The notes: a model not told the origin generated them from the letters alone. Shown: positions 10,790 to 23,356, counted from the first letter of the stretch. The stretch: DNA of 64,000 nt from Torreya grandis (GCA_037957365.1 JARHVA010003263.1:1011001-1075000); one strand, 5' to 3'. Numbers and translations are program-made.

Positions 10790-12010
10790 CTCTATTATCC
10801 AATGTTATCTCCCTATTTTCAAACATAATCTCAATAAAAATTTTAATTTTCACACAATAATTCAAATTATGTCCATTAACCTAATGATACTCATAGAATT
10901 AATTTTATCGATACCAATCTAGATAAGGAATGCCCTTAAGATAGTATTTTAGAATAGGCCAACTAATCATATTAGAGTCAGCAAGCTTGTGAAACATGAA
11001 TTTAATGGGTTCTCCAAGTTCACTAAAGACATGATGAGTGGGCAAATTTTTCCTTAAAGGAGGGATTTGCCAAGGTAAAGGTTGATGCATTTGTTACACT
11101 AGTTTAGATTGTTGTGCTTGTTGTATTTTTTATAGAGGTTATTGGTCAAGAATAATTTATAAATGTAGTGTAAGCTGAGTAGATGGTGTTTAAACCATTT
11201 TAACATGTCGTGCCTCAGTTACTCCATTTCCAATAACATTCCTATTGTAATTTAATGGCTTGTACTTTTCACAATTATTGGCATGTGCTGGTTGCAATGC
11301 TTATGCTTGGACTTGGTTCTAGTTCTGGCCATTATTTTGGTTTTGATTTTGGCTCTGATTTGATGAGTTTATCTTAATTATCCCTTTATTAATAAGGGAT
11401 ATTTTGATCAATAAAACTTTGTCAATTATTTCCTTGAAAGTGTGTGCACACTATAGTTCTAGATGGTAATATATCTCACTATGTAAATTCTTGGTAAATA
11501 TAGTGGCTAATTATTTGTCTATTCAATTATGGGTGAAATGACTTGCAAGCACTCTCCACTGCTATAGATAACTTGCAAATATTTCACTAGCCTTTTGTTT
11601 GTCTTACGTCAAATCTACCAATAAAATTTCATGATTGAGATTATAGGAGAAGTATTGCATAAATTTTTCTAAAAGATCATCAAAATTAGATATCGAGTTC
11701 TTGGGCAATTTTGGAAACTACTCAAATGCTTGTCTTTCTAGAATCCTTATAAATAATAGTAACATGTATATTTTTCTATAAGCCAATGGTTGACAAGAAA
11801 CAAAGAAGCTGGTTAAGTGGGCCTTAGGGTCTCCTTTCTCCTTATATTTGTTAAACTTTGGTGGTTCGTACCCTGGAGGAAATGGTATATGTAGATACTC
11901 CATGTTGAAAGGATGGGAACACATATCATCTAACTTAAAATTTTTGGTATGTTTCTTATCTTAGATGGTAGCAATTGCATCCTTCATTTATTGTAGTTCA
12001 TGAGCTAGGA
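10790..12010 (-). pseudogene. Gag core of the Tat-type element
   Basis: Minus-strand Gag remnant with several stops. At 11924-11718 an open segment reads YLHIPFPPGYEPPKFNKYK then GDPKAHLTSFFVSC, the start of the retrotransposon gag domain (family form: PKFxKYDGxGDPxxHL). Farther along come EIFASYLQQWRVLASH (~11560) and FQGNN (~11440). Near 10930-10860 the segment EYH-VNGHNLNYCVKIK resembles the Cys/His stretch (CEYHxxxGHxTxxC) after the core, with its first Cys lost. Gag would form the particle that packages RNA. Stops include TAG/TAA at glutamine positions. Confidence 0.82.
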
Positions 12011-13483
12011 AACTAGAGGGAACATTGGTTTGAGGTGGAGGTTGGGTGGTCAAAAGTGGATTACTTTGACTAGGGTATAATGGATAAATGGTTTTCTATG
12101 GAAGGTTGGTTTGGTTTACGAATTGACCAAGAATATGCATTTGTATATTAAGATGTGATTGTTGGAATTGCCTATATTACAGTATAATATTCTAGTTAGG
12201 ATTTGGTATATGGGCCTAATTTTAGGGAAATTATGGTTGTGATGGAAGGATATGAATAGGAGTGAGGTATTATGCCTATTGATGTTGAATAAACACTTAT
12301 TGTTGACTAGTCATACCTAGATAATTAATGGGAACTTGTGAATAAAGGCCATATTGTTTAGTTTTTAGCACATTAGGAACAAAAGGCAATTATTGCCTAA
12401 TTGGTACTTGCAAAACATTAAAACCTCTTGGTTACATGAATCTTTGTTAGGAAGTAGATGCATGTGGAAGGTTTGACATTTTACATTAACTAATAATTAT
12501 ATACTATTAATTAGACATTGTTTGTGATTGTATTCATATGTTGTTCTATGACTGAAGAGGTATGCTTGTCACTACCTGCTGAAGTCAAACATTAGTTACC
12601 TTTATTGAGGTGGTATAATTTTTTTCCTCTACTATGTGGGTATGTCAGATGGTGCATATTATTTTGGAACGTTAGTCATCACCTATTATGGTGGAGTAAA
12701 ATTTATTAAATTTTTTTAGGCATGGCATTGGTCATTGATTAGCTACTTAATCCTTATTGTTGTGTGCTCGAAGAAGTAGTTATTTAAGGATTATAGGTAG
12801 TCATTTGAGGTTAGTAGGTAGAATATCCTACCCCTTATGTTTTTTAACCACTCATGATGTTAACTAAAGGCACATTTTTTTGTAGACTAATTGTTTGTGC
12901 CTTTACACCACTTTGGTCTAGATTGGATGACACTAGTGTGTTATCCATTATGTTTGGATCACTATTATGTGTAGAAATAAAAGACACTTATTTGATATCT
13001 AGGATATTGAACATGTCTCCAATTGAAGTGCTTAGTGTGAATGGGTCTATACCCTAATTTTTTAGGCCTATCAACTTCATTAAGACTCTTGTTAAAGGGG
13101 CGAGCTTAATGAGAGGAGCATTTGTCATGGTCATGTTGTTGAAGTTATATGCTAAGTTTAGATAGGTTTGGTATGATGTATGCATCTATATGAAGTGGTC
13201 CTCCATGGAGGCATTTTTTTGTGACAAGCATATGAGGGTCCTGATATGGCATCAGTACTAGAGCTTGAGGATTGCTAGAAGAGGCATGTTTAATGTTTTA
13301 ATTATAAGGCATGTTGTGAGGGACTCTTATTAAGCTTGGAAAATTTTTATGGGCAAAGTCTACTTGAAACTTAGAACCTACCTTTTTAGCTCTAATTAAG
13401 ACTTTTTCCTTATTCACAATCAAGTGATGATTAGAAAAATAAGTGTCATAGGCTGATGGCATTGTAATGTAGTACAATTATTA

Positions 13484-13753
13484 TTAGACTTGTTCTACAA
13501 CCAAAGGTAAGCTAGCTAGGTGTTGTGTCATTTGTTCTTGGTCTTGCTCCAAGTATGGAGGTATGTTGATAAAATAGTGGGCCAAAGGATCTTGAATTTC
13601 ATCCATATATTGAGTGTTGTAAGGTGGATAAGGATCCATATCATAAATGACATCATCTCCATAGGGGTTTTGAACAAAGTCTTCTTCTGCAACCACATTA
13701 CTATACCCTGGATTGTATATGACACCACTACAAGTATAGTGAGACATGTTTGA
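13484..13753 (-). pseudogene. N-terminal Gag-like segment, Tyr/Pro/Asp-rich
   Basis: An open segment of about 87 codons starting MSHYTCSGVIYNPGYSNVV, rich in Tyr, Pro, Asn and acidic residues (DDVIYDMDPYPPYNTQYMDE) and ending in a Gln/Glu-rich tract. It is upstream of the gag core on the same strand and the ATG at 13747 is the first good start after the leader, so I read it as the Gag N-terminus. Between 12010 and 13484 the minus strand stays Gln/Asn/Pro-rich but is broken by many stops. No specific domain is recognised, and an independent first ORF, as in Ogre-type elements, is an alternative. Confidence 0.5.
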
Positions 13754-16039
13754 ATCAATAGTGAATGTTTCATGAAAAAAGGGGTTAGATTTATAAAAAC
13801 TCTAAAAATAATGTCTAAAAAGATAAATAGTTTGAACTTAATCTAACTTGGTCAAAGGAATGGAGATGTATCTCCAAAAAAGAGTCTATGATAAAAATTA
13901 GTATAAAATAGTCTAACATCAATTTTTTAATGTTAAATATATGTCATAATAAAGGACAAGTGGATGAACTAAAAATGGAACTCTAAACTCTAGGTTCAAA
14001 GTGTTCCAAATAGATCTAATCTAAGAAAACAAATGTTGCTAGGTCTTTTGGCCAAACACGGCATCAAAAGATAGGATCAAATAAAGAGGTATGATTTAAT
14101 CTAAAACATGTTGGAATAGAATAACCATTTAAATTTAGACATTAACTTGACCAATTTGGTATAAGTCATAAGAAAAATGACACTTGGATATAGACTATTT
14201 TCTCCTAAATAAAGGCACAAACTAATAGTTTTCAAATTTTGGGTAATGAATTAACCTAAGTTAAGAAACCCAAAAGAGAAATATTGGTGTCTAAGCCCAA
14301 ATTAAACAGGGAATACATAGAAATAAATCAATATTTATACTTGAACTTGTCGAGGTTAATTAAAAACTCAAGTTAAGAAAACTAGGCTTCTTTGATCAAT
14401 AAGCTAGACAAAGGTGAATGGTATAATGACACTAGAGAAAGACCCAAAAGACACATGTGGATTGGTTTTGTTTTGAATTTTATAAATTTGGAAATAAGAT
14501 AAACAAGTATATATAAAATACCCAATAAAGTAATGCCTCCTAAAAAAATGGAGTGATGTAGACATAAGACTCATTCTGATGCGATACAAATAAACAAATA
14601 TTTTTAGACTCAAAGACCAAGCAAGTAAAGGAAAAAGACCAAATACAACTAAGTATAACATCCAAATCCATAAAATTGATAATGTTGCATTATATTAGTG
14701 ACTTTCATCTATATACATACTCTTTAGAGGATTTAAAGTGTTAATCTAGAAATAAAAGTGCATGAAGTAGTAGGGTTTTTACACCCCCTTATCCCAAGAG
14801 ATTGTATGGTGACATGGAACTTTGGGCTACTTGCCCTGCATCAACAATATGTTTGAAACAAGTGGGGTTATTCTAAAACTTAAATTTTGAACCATCTAGA
14901 TGGTCCCAAGTGTGATTAACACTAGATATGCCTCATATCACTTGATTTCATACCGGTTAACTTACTATGTAAGGGTTTATTCCTTTACATAGTGATTCCA
15001 TCTATGTACTTCTTAGTGGAATCCCTTGGTTAACCAAACTTGAATTAGGTCTTCATTATCATTGAAGAGGTTAGCCACTCAACCCCCTATTAATCATAGT
15101 ATATGTGCCCTAATTTATATAGCCTACCATCGAGTAGGTTTAAAAAAATGCTAGGAGATGAAACCCTGGGTGAAAGCTTCCCTAAATAACTTGTGAGGAG
15201 TCTATGAACTCCCACTCATAATCCAAGTTTCATAAAATAAATTACTAAGTGAAAATACTTTAAAGGTTGTGTCTAGATCACTTGAACTATATAGATTTTG
15301 GGGAGAGCCTTAACAATATTTTTTTCATGCCTTGGATAATGGCAAAAATGACAACGAAGAATCATTTTCGATCACCCAAGTTCCCTAAAGGGGATGGGGG
15401 AGAACATACACACATCCTTAATTTGTAAAAAATACACAAGTATCAAAAATCTATCATAAATGAAACACTTCAAGGAATTTGTAATTTAAGGGAATGTTCA
15501 TTTTATGCACCAAATTGAGATGTTTGTAAAGTTTTTAGCCACTTGGTCTTAGTTGAAAACCTGTAAAAACTTTCCTAAATAGAAAAAGCATAAAAACAAT
15601 TAAATTCCTTTTAAATACCCAATGAAATGTTTAAGACTTAACCAATTTCAAATTTGTGCCTCTTTCCTGCTTAGCTCCTACAACTACTAGAGGGTTTTTG
15701 AGATGTTATGAAATATTTATTCAACTTGAAGGTGAAATAATAGCATATTCTAAAATTTTAGGAGAAAAAATGTGGTTTAAAGAAAAATAAAAAATGGAGT
15801 CTATATGATCCGAAATAAAGCTCTAAAATATGGCTTATCAACTTATTGTTTTAGGCCATGGGTTATCAGGCATAGTAGCGGCTTGTAGTGAGTCTAGTCC
15901 ACATATTTTATAGGCAAAAACCTATCCATGGATTTTTCAATACTATTTAATGAAATGAGTTTAATTAAGCCAAAATTAGGACCAAATAATGATACATAAT
16001 ATTCTTAAAAGTCATTGGAAGGATTTGTGAGGTGCATAG
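13754..16039 (-). other. 5' leader of the Tat-type element with palindrome cluster
   Basis: A ~2.3 kb untranslated leader between PBS and gag, with no convincing coding. At 14891-15138 it holds several perfect or near-perfect palindromes: ACCATCTAGATGGT (14891-14904), a stem of 12 bp with one mismatch (14964-14975 with 14982-14993), TTGGTTAACCAA (15026-15037) and CCTAC...GTAGG (15123-15138). Such clusters near a primer site could serve RNA dimerisation or packaging; that role is inferred from position only. Confidence 0.6.
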
Positions 16040-16057
16040 GTCCCACCAGGCATGCCA
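16040..16057 (-). other. primer-binding site (PBS) of the Tat-type element
   Basis: Two bases inside the right-hand (5') LTR the sense strand reads TGGCATGCCTGGTGGGAC. TGG at this point pairs with the CCA end of a tRNA, and GTGGG falls where the T-stem complement would be. The exact tRNA cannot be named from the sequence alone. Confidence 0.6.
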
Positions 16058-16059
16058 TT

Positions 16060-17093
16060 TGTTATCATAAGAATTTTATAAAGAGAGGAGGTTAATCTTG
16101 TATTAGTCCACAAAATAATGAAATGAACACACTAACATGATAACATCTCTAGCCTAGATCATAGGGGGAGCTTAATGAACAAAATCTAATTCAAAACACA
16201 ACTAAACTGTAAAAGACATCAAATCTCTTACCTTTCGTGAGAGCTCCAAATGCTTTGTTGAGTGTCTTAATCTATTTGTGCTTCAAAGAGTCTTTGGAAA
16301 TAGAGTTTTTGTAGCTCCTTCTCTCCTTGTAACCTTGGCTTGGTTATTTTTTCTTGGCTTAAGATTTAGGCATGGTAATATTACTTGTATAAGGCTTATC
16401 GAGCAAAATCTTGCATAATAACTCTATAATATCCAAGCTTAGAATTCAATGGGAAATGGCTTGTATTTATATAAAATGGATCTAACCCTCACCCAAGGTG
16501 AGTTAAGGTGTAGTTTAAATATGTAATGAGTTAAAACCTAACCTAAATGAGTCAAGACTAACCCTAGTAGAGTTAATAGTTGTCAATTAATTATGACTTT
16601 CACTTACTAGTCATAGTTTTCAATTTAGACTTTTTGGGATATTTTCCAAAAGGCTTGACAACTCATAAAGGTAATCATGAAAGGCTAGGATATTTCATAT
16701 TTTTGAATTTTATTTTTTAGTAATTCATTAATTGCACATGGATAATTAAACTTGGCATTTAATTTGGTTTAGTTTTTTAATTAATTCTGACTAGCCATTT
16801 AACATTTCCAAGATTTGATTTTATGTGTACAAGTGCCCCAATTAATAGGTCCATAGGCCAAATTGAAAGTTGTGATACCACAATATGATTAGGGATGAAT
16901 CCATTAAATGTTATTATTTCATACAATAAGATACCCCAATTAGGGATGTCTCAATGTGATTATGAGCTTTGATGAATGATACACAAACAAATTTGAAAAT
17001 TTCAATGATTCTTAGGCTTAATTTGTAAAGGTTGGTAGGAATCAGTATGAAGTCCGATCGAAGGCTAGTTGTGGCCAATTTTAGGATTATACA
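16060..17093 (-). repeat. 5' LTR of the 16.5 kb Tat-type element
   Basis: About 1,034 bp, collinear with 578-1606. It begins TGTTATCATA and its outer end reads GGATTATACA where the partner has AGTGTCAACA, so the last ten bases are diverged but keep ACA. In sense this LTR carries promoter, start site and the beginning of the transcript. Confidence 0.88.
16464..16473 (-). promoter_or_regulatory. candidate TATA box of the Tat-type 5' LTR
   Basis: The sense strand reads TATATAAATA about 620 bp into the LTR, leaving about 400 bp for R and U5. The partner LTR has TATAAATA at the matching place (978-985). Conservation in both LTRs and position support a core promoter. No start site can be read directly. 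Confidence 0.45.
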
Positions 17094-17132
17094 TAGGTAA
17101 GTGTAAGAATTTATAGTTTTTGGACATTTTTC

Positions 17133-17310
17133 ATAACATGTACGTGTTATTACAATAATGTATACACATTATATCAATAACTTGTATGCATTATTTAAAA
17201 TCAAGCTCAGTAAATATTGAGCCATAATGTGTGCATGTTTTCCCATCTTCTATAACATTTATATATTTTATAATGTGTACACATTATAATACATAACATG
17301 TATGCATTAT
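17133..17310. repeat. cluster of 18-bp dyad-symmetric elements
   Basis: Seven related 18-mers of the form ATAA[CT]RTGTAYRCRTTAT: 17133-17150, 17155-17172, 17177-17194, 17224-17241 (half), ~17253-17272 (weak), 17270-17287 and 17293-17310. The sixth, ATAATGTGTACACATTAT, is a perfect palindrome. Successive copies start 22-23 bp apart in two groups. They lie just outside the Tat-type element. No gene is seen next to them except the relic at ~18.6 kb. Confidence 0.7.
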
Positions 17311-18560
17311 ATTTTCTAAACATAAAAAATAGCAAACTCACGTCCAAATGGAAAAAGTCACCTTTCCCTCAAGAGTTTCTTCTCTGCCCTCAATAACGGA
17401 ACTATGTTCACTTTTTCATGCTAGGAGGAGAAAATACATCACGGTTTTTTGTTAGGTTGATAAATCAAAAATGACACCATGGAGGGGAGATAAGAAATTA
17501 TAATTTATACTTATTAACACAAAATTTTATAAATTATTTTTTATTTTCATTTTTTTTGCTAAACCCAATTTTTTTTTAACAACTTGTTCTTCAAGTCAAG
17601 TTCCTTTCAACCCTCTCAACCCTCATCCAAATCCCCCTAGCTCTCCTATCCATCATCTTCCTCCTAAAATTCCATAAGAGCCTTAGGTAGTGAAGAGGAT
17701 TTGGTTACACATATTTCCAAAAACAAAATACAAATTGAAGAGATAATTAAGAGAATGAGGTACCCCCATTTAACCAACACCCACCATGCATATTTGTTTT
17801 ATACCTTAGATTCAGAAGTAGGCTAAGTATACTTGATAACAAGTCAAAATAACAAATGGGCATCTTATTGAGAGAGATATAATTCTTACAATGTTGACAA
17901 ATTTTCACCACATGATGTGAAGGACAAGAAAATAACATAAGGCCAAATTTGTTCATTATTCATTGATCCATCAACTAATTCACTTTTTCCATTATCAATA
18001 AAACTTTTAACAATAGATCGATGCCAAAATAATTTGATAATAAATAATTTTGGGACTAATGTTGGATGGTATTTGATTACCCACCTTGTAACAATCATAA
18101 CGTTCCATTTTATTTTTTGAGGAAATTCTATTGTGATTTTATCCTCAATGAGATTCCCAATTATTTTGACTACTCAGAGTTTCAAGGTTGAGGAAAAGGC
18201 TTTATGGATGATAGACTAGGTGTTTTTTATGTACCTAATCAACCTATAATGTTTCCTATCAAAAATCCACTTCATCCTGAAATCCCCTTTGTAGTGAAGT
18301 AGGTTGTATAGATTGACACTTTTCATACACTTCACGTGCTTACTATAACAATCATTCTTCATATTATTAAGCTTTCTATGACTGATCCTGGAGAGGGTGG
18401 ACATAGGGTTACTCCACCTAGTTTGCATGCCTTACCGCAACATTGAATCTCATATGTGTTATATCCATTAGAATTTCATATGATGATGGTGGTGCTTTCG
18501 AGGGCTTATATATTATTATTTTGATCGATGATTTTTTGGCACATACATTTGTTGTGCAAA
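17311..18560. other. no gene recognised
   Basis: A pyrimidine-rich plus-strand segment (17580-17670) could be proline-rich coding or plain CT-rich DNA. Several 60-70-codon frames exist on both strands (for example minus 18098-17886 and 18428-18216) without any family I recognise. They may be more of the decayed spliced gene that follows, but I could not chain them. Confidence 0.3.
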
Positions 18561-19726
18561 CATCGGTTAAACATATGTAAGTATCTTATATATTTGACAT
18601 GTTAAATTTAATATATATTTTTATTTAAAATTTAAAAAATAATTTACATTAAAATTCAATGATATATATGTAATTTTTTATGTTGCAGGAGAGATGATAC
18701 CATCATCTTCATAGCCAATTTGTGGGTTGTCTACCACTTCATTTGTTAATGCTAATCAACTAATGTATATATAAATGGAGTAATTTTTCATTAATACAAT
18801 AATTCATGTACATGTATTTATTTCTATATATATTTAATTATAAATCATATATTTTTTTTAGTTGATGACCATACTGGAGACTCCTCCATCTATATAGATA
18901 GAAATAGACATAGGCATTGTTGATACAATTTTTTCTGCACACCCCATAGCTAAGGTATGTTAGATCATAATTTTGAATTATAAATATAGATTTTTTTTAA
19001 TAATTTGACTCTATAATTGGTAAAATATAAATTATGTGAATGTATTATGTACGCAGGATTGTTTGATGTCATCTAATAGTCCTATTTAAATGATTAATAG
19101 GTAACCTACTCACATTATTTCTCCCTTTCCCACTCCTATGTGTGTAGATCGACCTATCATTGAACCTATTGAGCATTACATTCAAATTAAGTGTGACCAT
19201 GATATTTTAGTAAGTGCATGTTTAAATAAATTTGTATTAGTTTAAAATTAATTTTTGAACTTGGTTGTATGTCTAGTATTTAAATTTTCTAAAAATAGTT
19301 TTATATGAATAGGTTTAACTATAGGTGAGATATGAGTGCAAAAGGACTCGTAGTTGGATATTTTAGGAATCCAATGTATTTTAGGGATGTTCATATATGA
19401 GCAAGGAATCTGAGGGAGTATTCTTCATGGAACGCAAATAGAGGGAAGTTTTTGATGAGTATGATATGTCTTAGATTATGTACTTTTTTGTATTCCTATA
19501 TGGAAATCTACACCTTTGTGAGATTGTATGCCTATATGGCATTCACCTGACTTTATACTATGTTCTTATTGTGTATCCTTTTATGGATTTTATGGATACC
19601 TTTATATTTATGTTCATGTTTTGTAGTGATCATATTTTTGTGTACAATTTGGCCCACATTATTATCATGAAATTAAATTTGATGGTTTTATGTCCATATT
19701 TAAATATGATCATCTATAATATTTAA
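18561..19726 (+). pseudogene. relic of a spliced gene, function not recognised
   Basis: A chain of near-consensus splice sites joins segments in one frame. Donor GTAAGTATC at ~18577, acceptor TTGCAG ending 18689; acceptor TTTTTTTAG ending ~18861, exon to ~18954 with donor AAG/GTATGT; acceptor TACGCAG ending ~19056, exon to ~19209 with donor GTAAGTGC; acceptor ACTATAG ending ~19324, last exon open-ended to 19726. Across 18862-19726 the phase holds and reads LMTILETPPSI, IEIDIGIVDTIFSAHPIAK, then RPIIEPIEHYIQIKCDHDIL, VRYECKRTRSWIF, SKESEGVFFMERK and a hydrophobic end. Interruptions are all TAG or TAA where CAG, CAA or CGA may have stood. I do not recognise the family; a host gene fragment or a transposon-borne gene are both possible. 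The splice chain was read by eye. Confidence 0.4.
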
Positions 19727-19926
19727 TTCATTTAATAATGAAACTTACTAAAAATCATCAATATATGTTTCAGTTAGAACTATATGGGATAAAATATTAT
19801 ATTGTTTGAGATAGAGTCATATATTAGTGTGAAGTGTCTCTCATGTTTGGGATACACCATATGATGATTTTATTTATGATCCTTAATTATAATGGGGTAT
19901 TATCCTTAGATACTTTTGGATATTCT

Positions 19927-21450
19927 TGTTGATGAAATTGGACTACTTGCATTCATCAATTGCTACTCAATTTTAACTTACAAAGACCTCTGTTAGGTCT
20001 CTAGCTAGGTCTTCTTTTTTGTAGGTCTATAAATCCTTTTATAATTATACTTTTAGGTTTTGGGTATGTTAAAAACTTAATTTTTTTTATTACATTAATC
20101 TCTTATATTGGTCTTTCAAGACCAATAAGACCATTTTTCTTTGGACATGATTCTTCTCCTTATATTCATTTACTAAACTATTTGTACATACTCAATTTAG
20201 ACCTCTATTCATTGAATTTAGTCCATTCTAATCTTAATGACTCTCTTCAATATTAAAATGTGATCTCTACTTCACATACAAACCAAATTTATAATATAAG
20301 AATAAAGATAAAGCAAAATACAAAACAATGTAGTTTTGATTATCTTTTCTATTTAAAAAATTCTACTTACTTACAGTGGACTTCCCTCAATAAATCCATT
20401 TTACCTTTTCTTTGAGTCCATGAACTTCTTCATCAAAGTTGAATCTCATTCTCTAGACACTCCTTTGGTATATTTGACATGAATTTAACCCCATCCATAC
20501 CCTATTAGTTTTTGTATAGGTACCAAGATCCAATTAAAATTATAATATGACTAGATCAGACTTCCCCAAGTGCTAACACCTATTCATAACTTGTAAATCC
20601 TACATAAAAGTGTTTTAAATACTGAAAGACTACCGAATCGATTCTCAGATGAATATAAGACCAAATTGATCCTCTCAAATTTTAATATCCATGTGCATCA
20701 ATAATTAATTCACCAAAAATGGATCATCAACCTATGTGAGCTTTGAATGGTGACTTACTACTATGAGTTTTCACTCTATGATAGTTTTGAATGGTTTGAA
20801 ATTTATCTGACATACACATATTTCATATACCTAGGCAAATTTAAGATACAAATATATTTGTCTTTAATAACTCCTAATTTTAGTTTTATGGACTGTATAT
20901 AAAACAAAACTAAAAACTATAGAAATTCATGAATTCAATATAATTTTTGACTCTATTTGATTATTTATGATTACACAAAAACATACACACTTAAATTTTA
21001 TCACATTCAATCACTTAAAAGGATGAATTAATCTAATTATGGTGTAATAAATTCCACTCACTGACTGTATGCACCTATTCCAACATTTCATTGAATTAAA
21101 AACAATCCTTAAAGATCCAAATCAATACATTTTTCCTTTGAATATTGTAAATTGACCATAGGTGTAAAAAAATTGAAAGGGTAATTTAATCAATCATATA
21201 ATACATGAAACATTAATTTTATAACCTGATTAAGTCATAGAATGTAGAATTCTAATCTTCGTCATGGAATAAAACATTATCAAATCATTGATCCTAGTGA
21301 ATGAAATATTTAAGGCACATCAAAATACCTTTAGATAGTTAAACAACATCACAAAAAAATTCCATTATTCATAAATATCTAACTTCTAATATAATCTCTT
21401 GTATTATCCATGAGAGATCTTCATTCATGACTATAAAACCTACAATTTAA
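19927..21450 (-). repeat. left LTR-like repeat of the ~4.9 kb element
   Basis: Collinear with 23357-~24845. Shared landmarks are acttacaaagacctctgtta (19976 and 23405 areas), tttgtataggtaccaagatc (20512 and 23937 areas), ttgaatggtgacttactact, and ctgtatgcacctattccaa (21064 and 24481 areas). The right edge is set where similarity fades after ccatgaga (~21412) with possible weak matching to ~21490. Confidence 0.75.
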
Positions 21451-23356
21451 CTTATTTCATGCTACAAACCTAAGGATCTAAAATTCACACCTAACAATTG
21501 CATACAACTTGATTTTATCTTTTTCTCATAACTTGATTTAGTTCTTTCTCCTATGCTTTGAGCCTTATCAACTATCTAAACTTGATTCCATTTTTTCTAA
21601 ATTTTAGAAACTAAATATTATATTCTTTCCAACATAGACTCTTCATTTAAAAACTTTCATAATAAAGTTTTATATTGGAATTTAAGCATATTTCAACAAG
21701 ATTAATTACAGAACATACTATAATGGCTCTTCATAATAAAAACCCTAGACATATCACTATTACAATCTAAATATATTTTTAGAGGGAAAACTCCATACAA
21801 ACAAATATGAACTATATAAGATATAGAGAGAAGCCTGAAAAGGCTTATTTATTGCTAACAGACCCACACAATGACCTTATGTATCAAGTGGAAGATGATG
21901 CTCCTGCATCAAACTTTCCAATTATAAGAATATTTAAGCTCTAGATCAAATGTTTTATTTCTCTTTTTCCAGTTCTTCACTTTCTCATTCCTCCTCCTAC
22001 TTGTTGGTTGGTCTTTTTTATGTATCTATTCCTAAAGATGAACATGCAACATTATTCTACACCTGAATATTATTTTGGGTTCCTCCTTTATTTATATGCC
22101 TACATTCAAAACAAATTCATTAAGGTAATAGATTATTTTTTCATTATGCCTTTGTTCCATCTTCTATTTATCTTCATTGCAAGCATATTTATCATGATTT
22201 CCATCAATAATCATCTCAATACAAATCCATTCCTCAGGTATTTGCACTAGATTTTACACTTGATTTTAGTCTTCAAAACTGATTTTTCTTCCTCTTTATT
22301 AGTTTCTTTGATGTAAATTTACATATCACCAATTTGTGGATTCTTCAAAACTATTTTATTTATTATAATTGTATTTATAATCATTTTCTTCCCTTAGTTT
22401 TTGCCTTGCACAAGCAACCAAATTTTCAAACCAATAATTTATTTCCTTTTTCATCTTTGAAATTTCTCTTTACTTCCTTGGCTCATCTACTTGTTTTAAA
22501 ATCTTATCTTCTTCATTTGAAACCTAAAATTGGGTCTCCTCTTTAACATCTCCTTTACCTGCATTCACACATGCATAAAAAAAGTTATATTTAAAATAGA
22601 GAGGCTCAATTGCCTCCTATACTTTATTTATTTTCAAACCTTTAATGGGGTTCATCAACTACCTTTCCCCTTCCCCATCATCTATTTCCAGCATCTCACC
22701 TTCTTCTATTTCACAAATAACCACTTCTTCTTCTCTCAACAATTTTTATTCTCTTCTTAAGGCAATCATCATCCTTTGCCTTTTCCTTCTTTCAACTTGT
22801 AGCTTCATTTACCACCTCACTCTTTTCCCTATCTTTATGCTAACTTCTTGACTTCTTATTGTTATTATGCACTCCATTAAGAACTATACCATAGTCAATC
22901 TCTCCTTTATCTTATTCATTTATTTTTGGACTTCCACCTCAGTCATCACTCTATCATTTTCCTTGTTGTGGTTCCTCTTTCTTATAAATCTCTCTATATC
23001 TCTCTTATATGCCTTACCTAAGTCTATCTCACCTTAGTCTTTTGGAATATTTTCCAAATATTTCTTCTAGTAACTATCTCTATATCTTCACTAAGATCTT
23101 TCCTTCAAGCCTTACTAGGCTTAGGACTACTAAACCATATTTAATATCACTTTTCTCAATTGATGTAACACCTCTTACTTGGTTTTCACTCAACACTTTT
23201 ATTATCTCAACATATACCTCGAAAATAAGTTATGAAAACACTATTTCCAAATGTATAAATCATACCATTTCAACAAAATGTTTCTACTGGTCAACAAATT
23301 GAACAATTTCTTCTTTTATTTTTTTCCTAAGATATTTTCTAAGCTATAATATAGCT
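21451..23356. other. interior of the ~4.9 kb element, pyrimidine-rich, no domain
   Basis: No retroviral domain is seen on either strand. From about 21960 to 23330 the plus strand is strongly C+T-rich, so the sense (minus) strand would encode Lys/Glu-rich peptide, as in the 273-codon ORF at 60485-61306, but here it is broken by many stops. A short hairpin AAGCCTGAAAAGGCTT lies at ~21832-21847; the 58.3 kb element has AGGCCTAAAGGCCT at the comparable place (~59915). Plus-strand frames here look like antisense shadows. Confidence 0.4.

Larger units (their letters stand above)
578..17093 (-). mobile_element. Tat-type Ty3/gypsy LTR retrotransposon, decayed, 16.5 kb
   Basis: A full-length element read on the minus strand. 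The two LTRs (578-1606 and 16060-17093) are collinear throughout, begin TGT and end ACA. The flanking pentamers are TAGTT (573-577) and TAGGT (17094-17098), a 4/5 target duplication. Next to the right LTR is a PBS-like sequence, and next to the left LTR a polypurine tract (in sense). Order in sense is LTR, PBS, ~2.3 kb leader, gag, protease, RT, RNase H, second RNase H, integrase, ~3 kb 3' non-coding region, LTR. The second RNase H and the large size are typical of the Tat/Ogre lineage. All reading frames carry stops and frameshifts, so the copy cannot be autonomous. A 622-bp solo LTR sits inside the 3' region, so the element is older than that insertion. Confidence 0.9.

Noticed and set aside
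10126..10922. Plus-strand frames with Gly/Val or hydrophobic stretches
   Set aside because: They overlap protease and the gag C-terminal region of the Tat-type element on the opposite strand.
22008..23302. Series of plus-strand frames that look like membrane or Ser-rich proteins
   Set aside because: Strongly C+T-rich DNA yields Phe/Leu/Ser frames by chance; the element appears to run on the minus strand.
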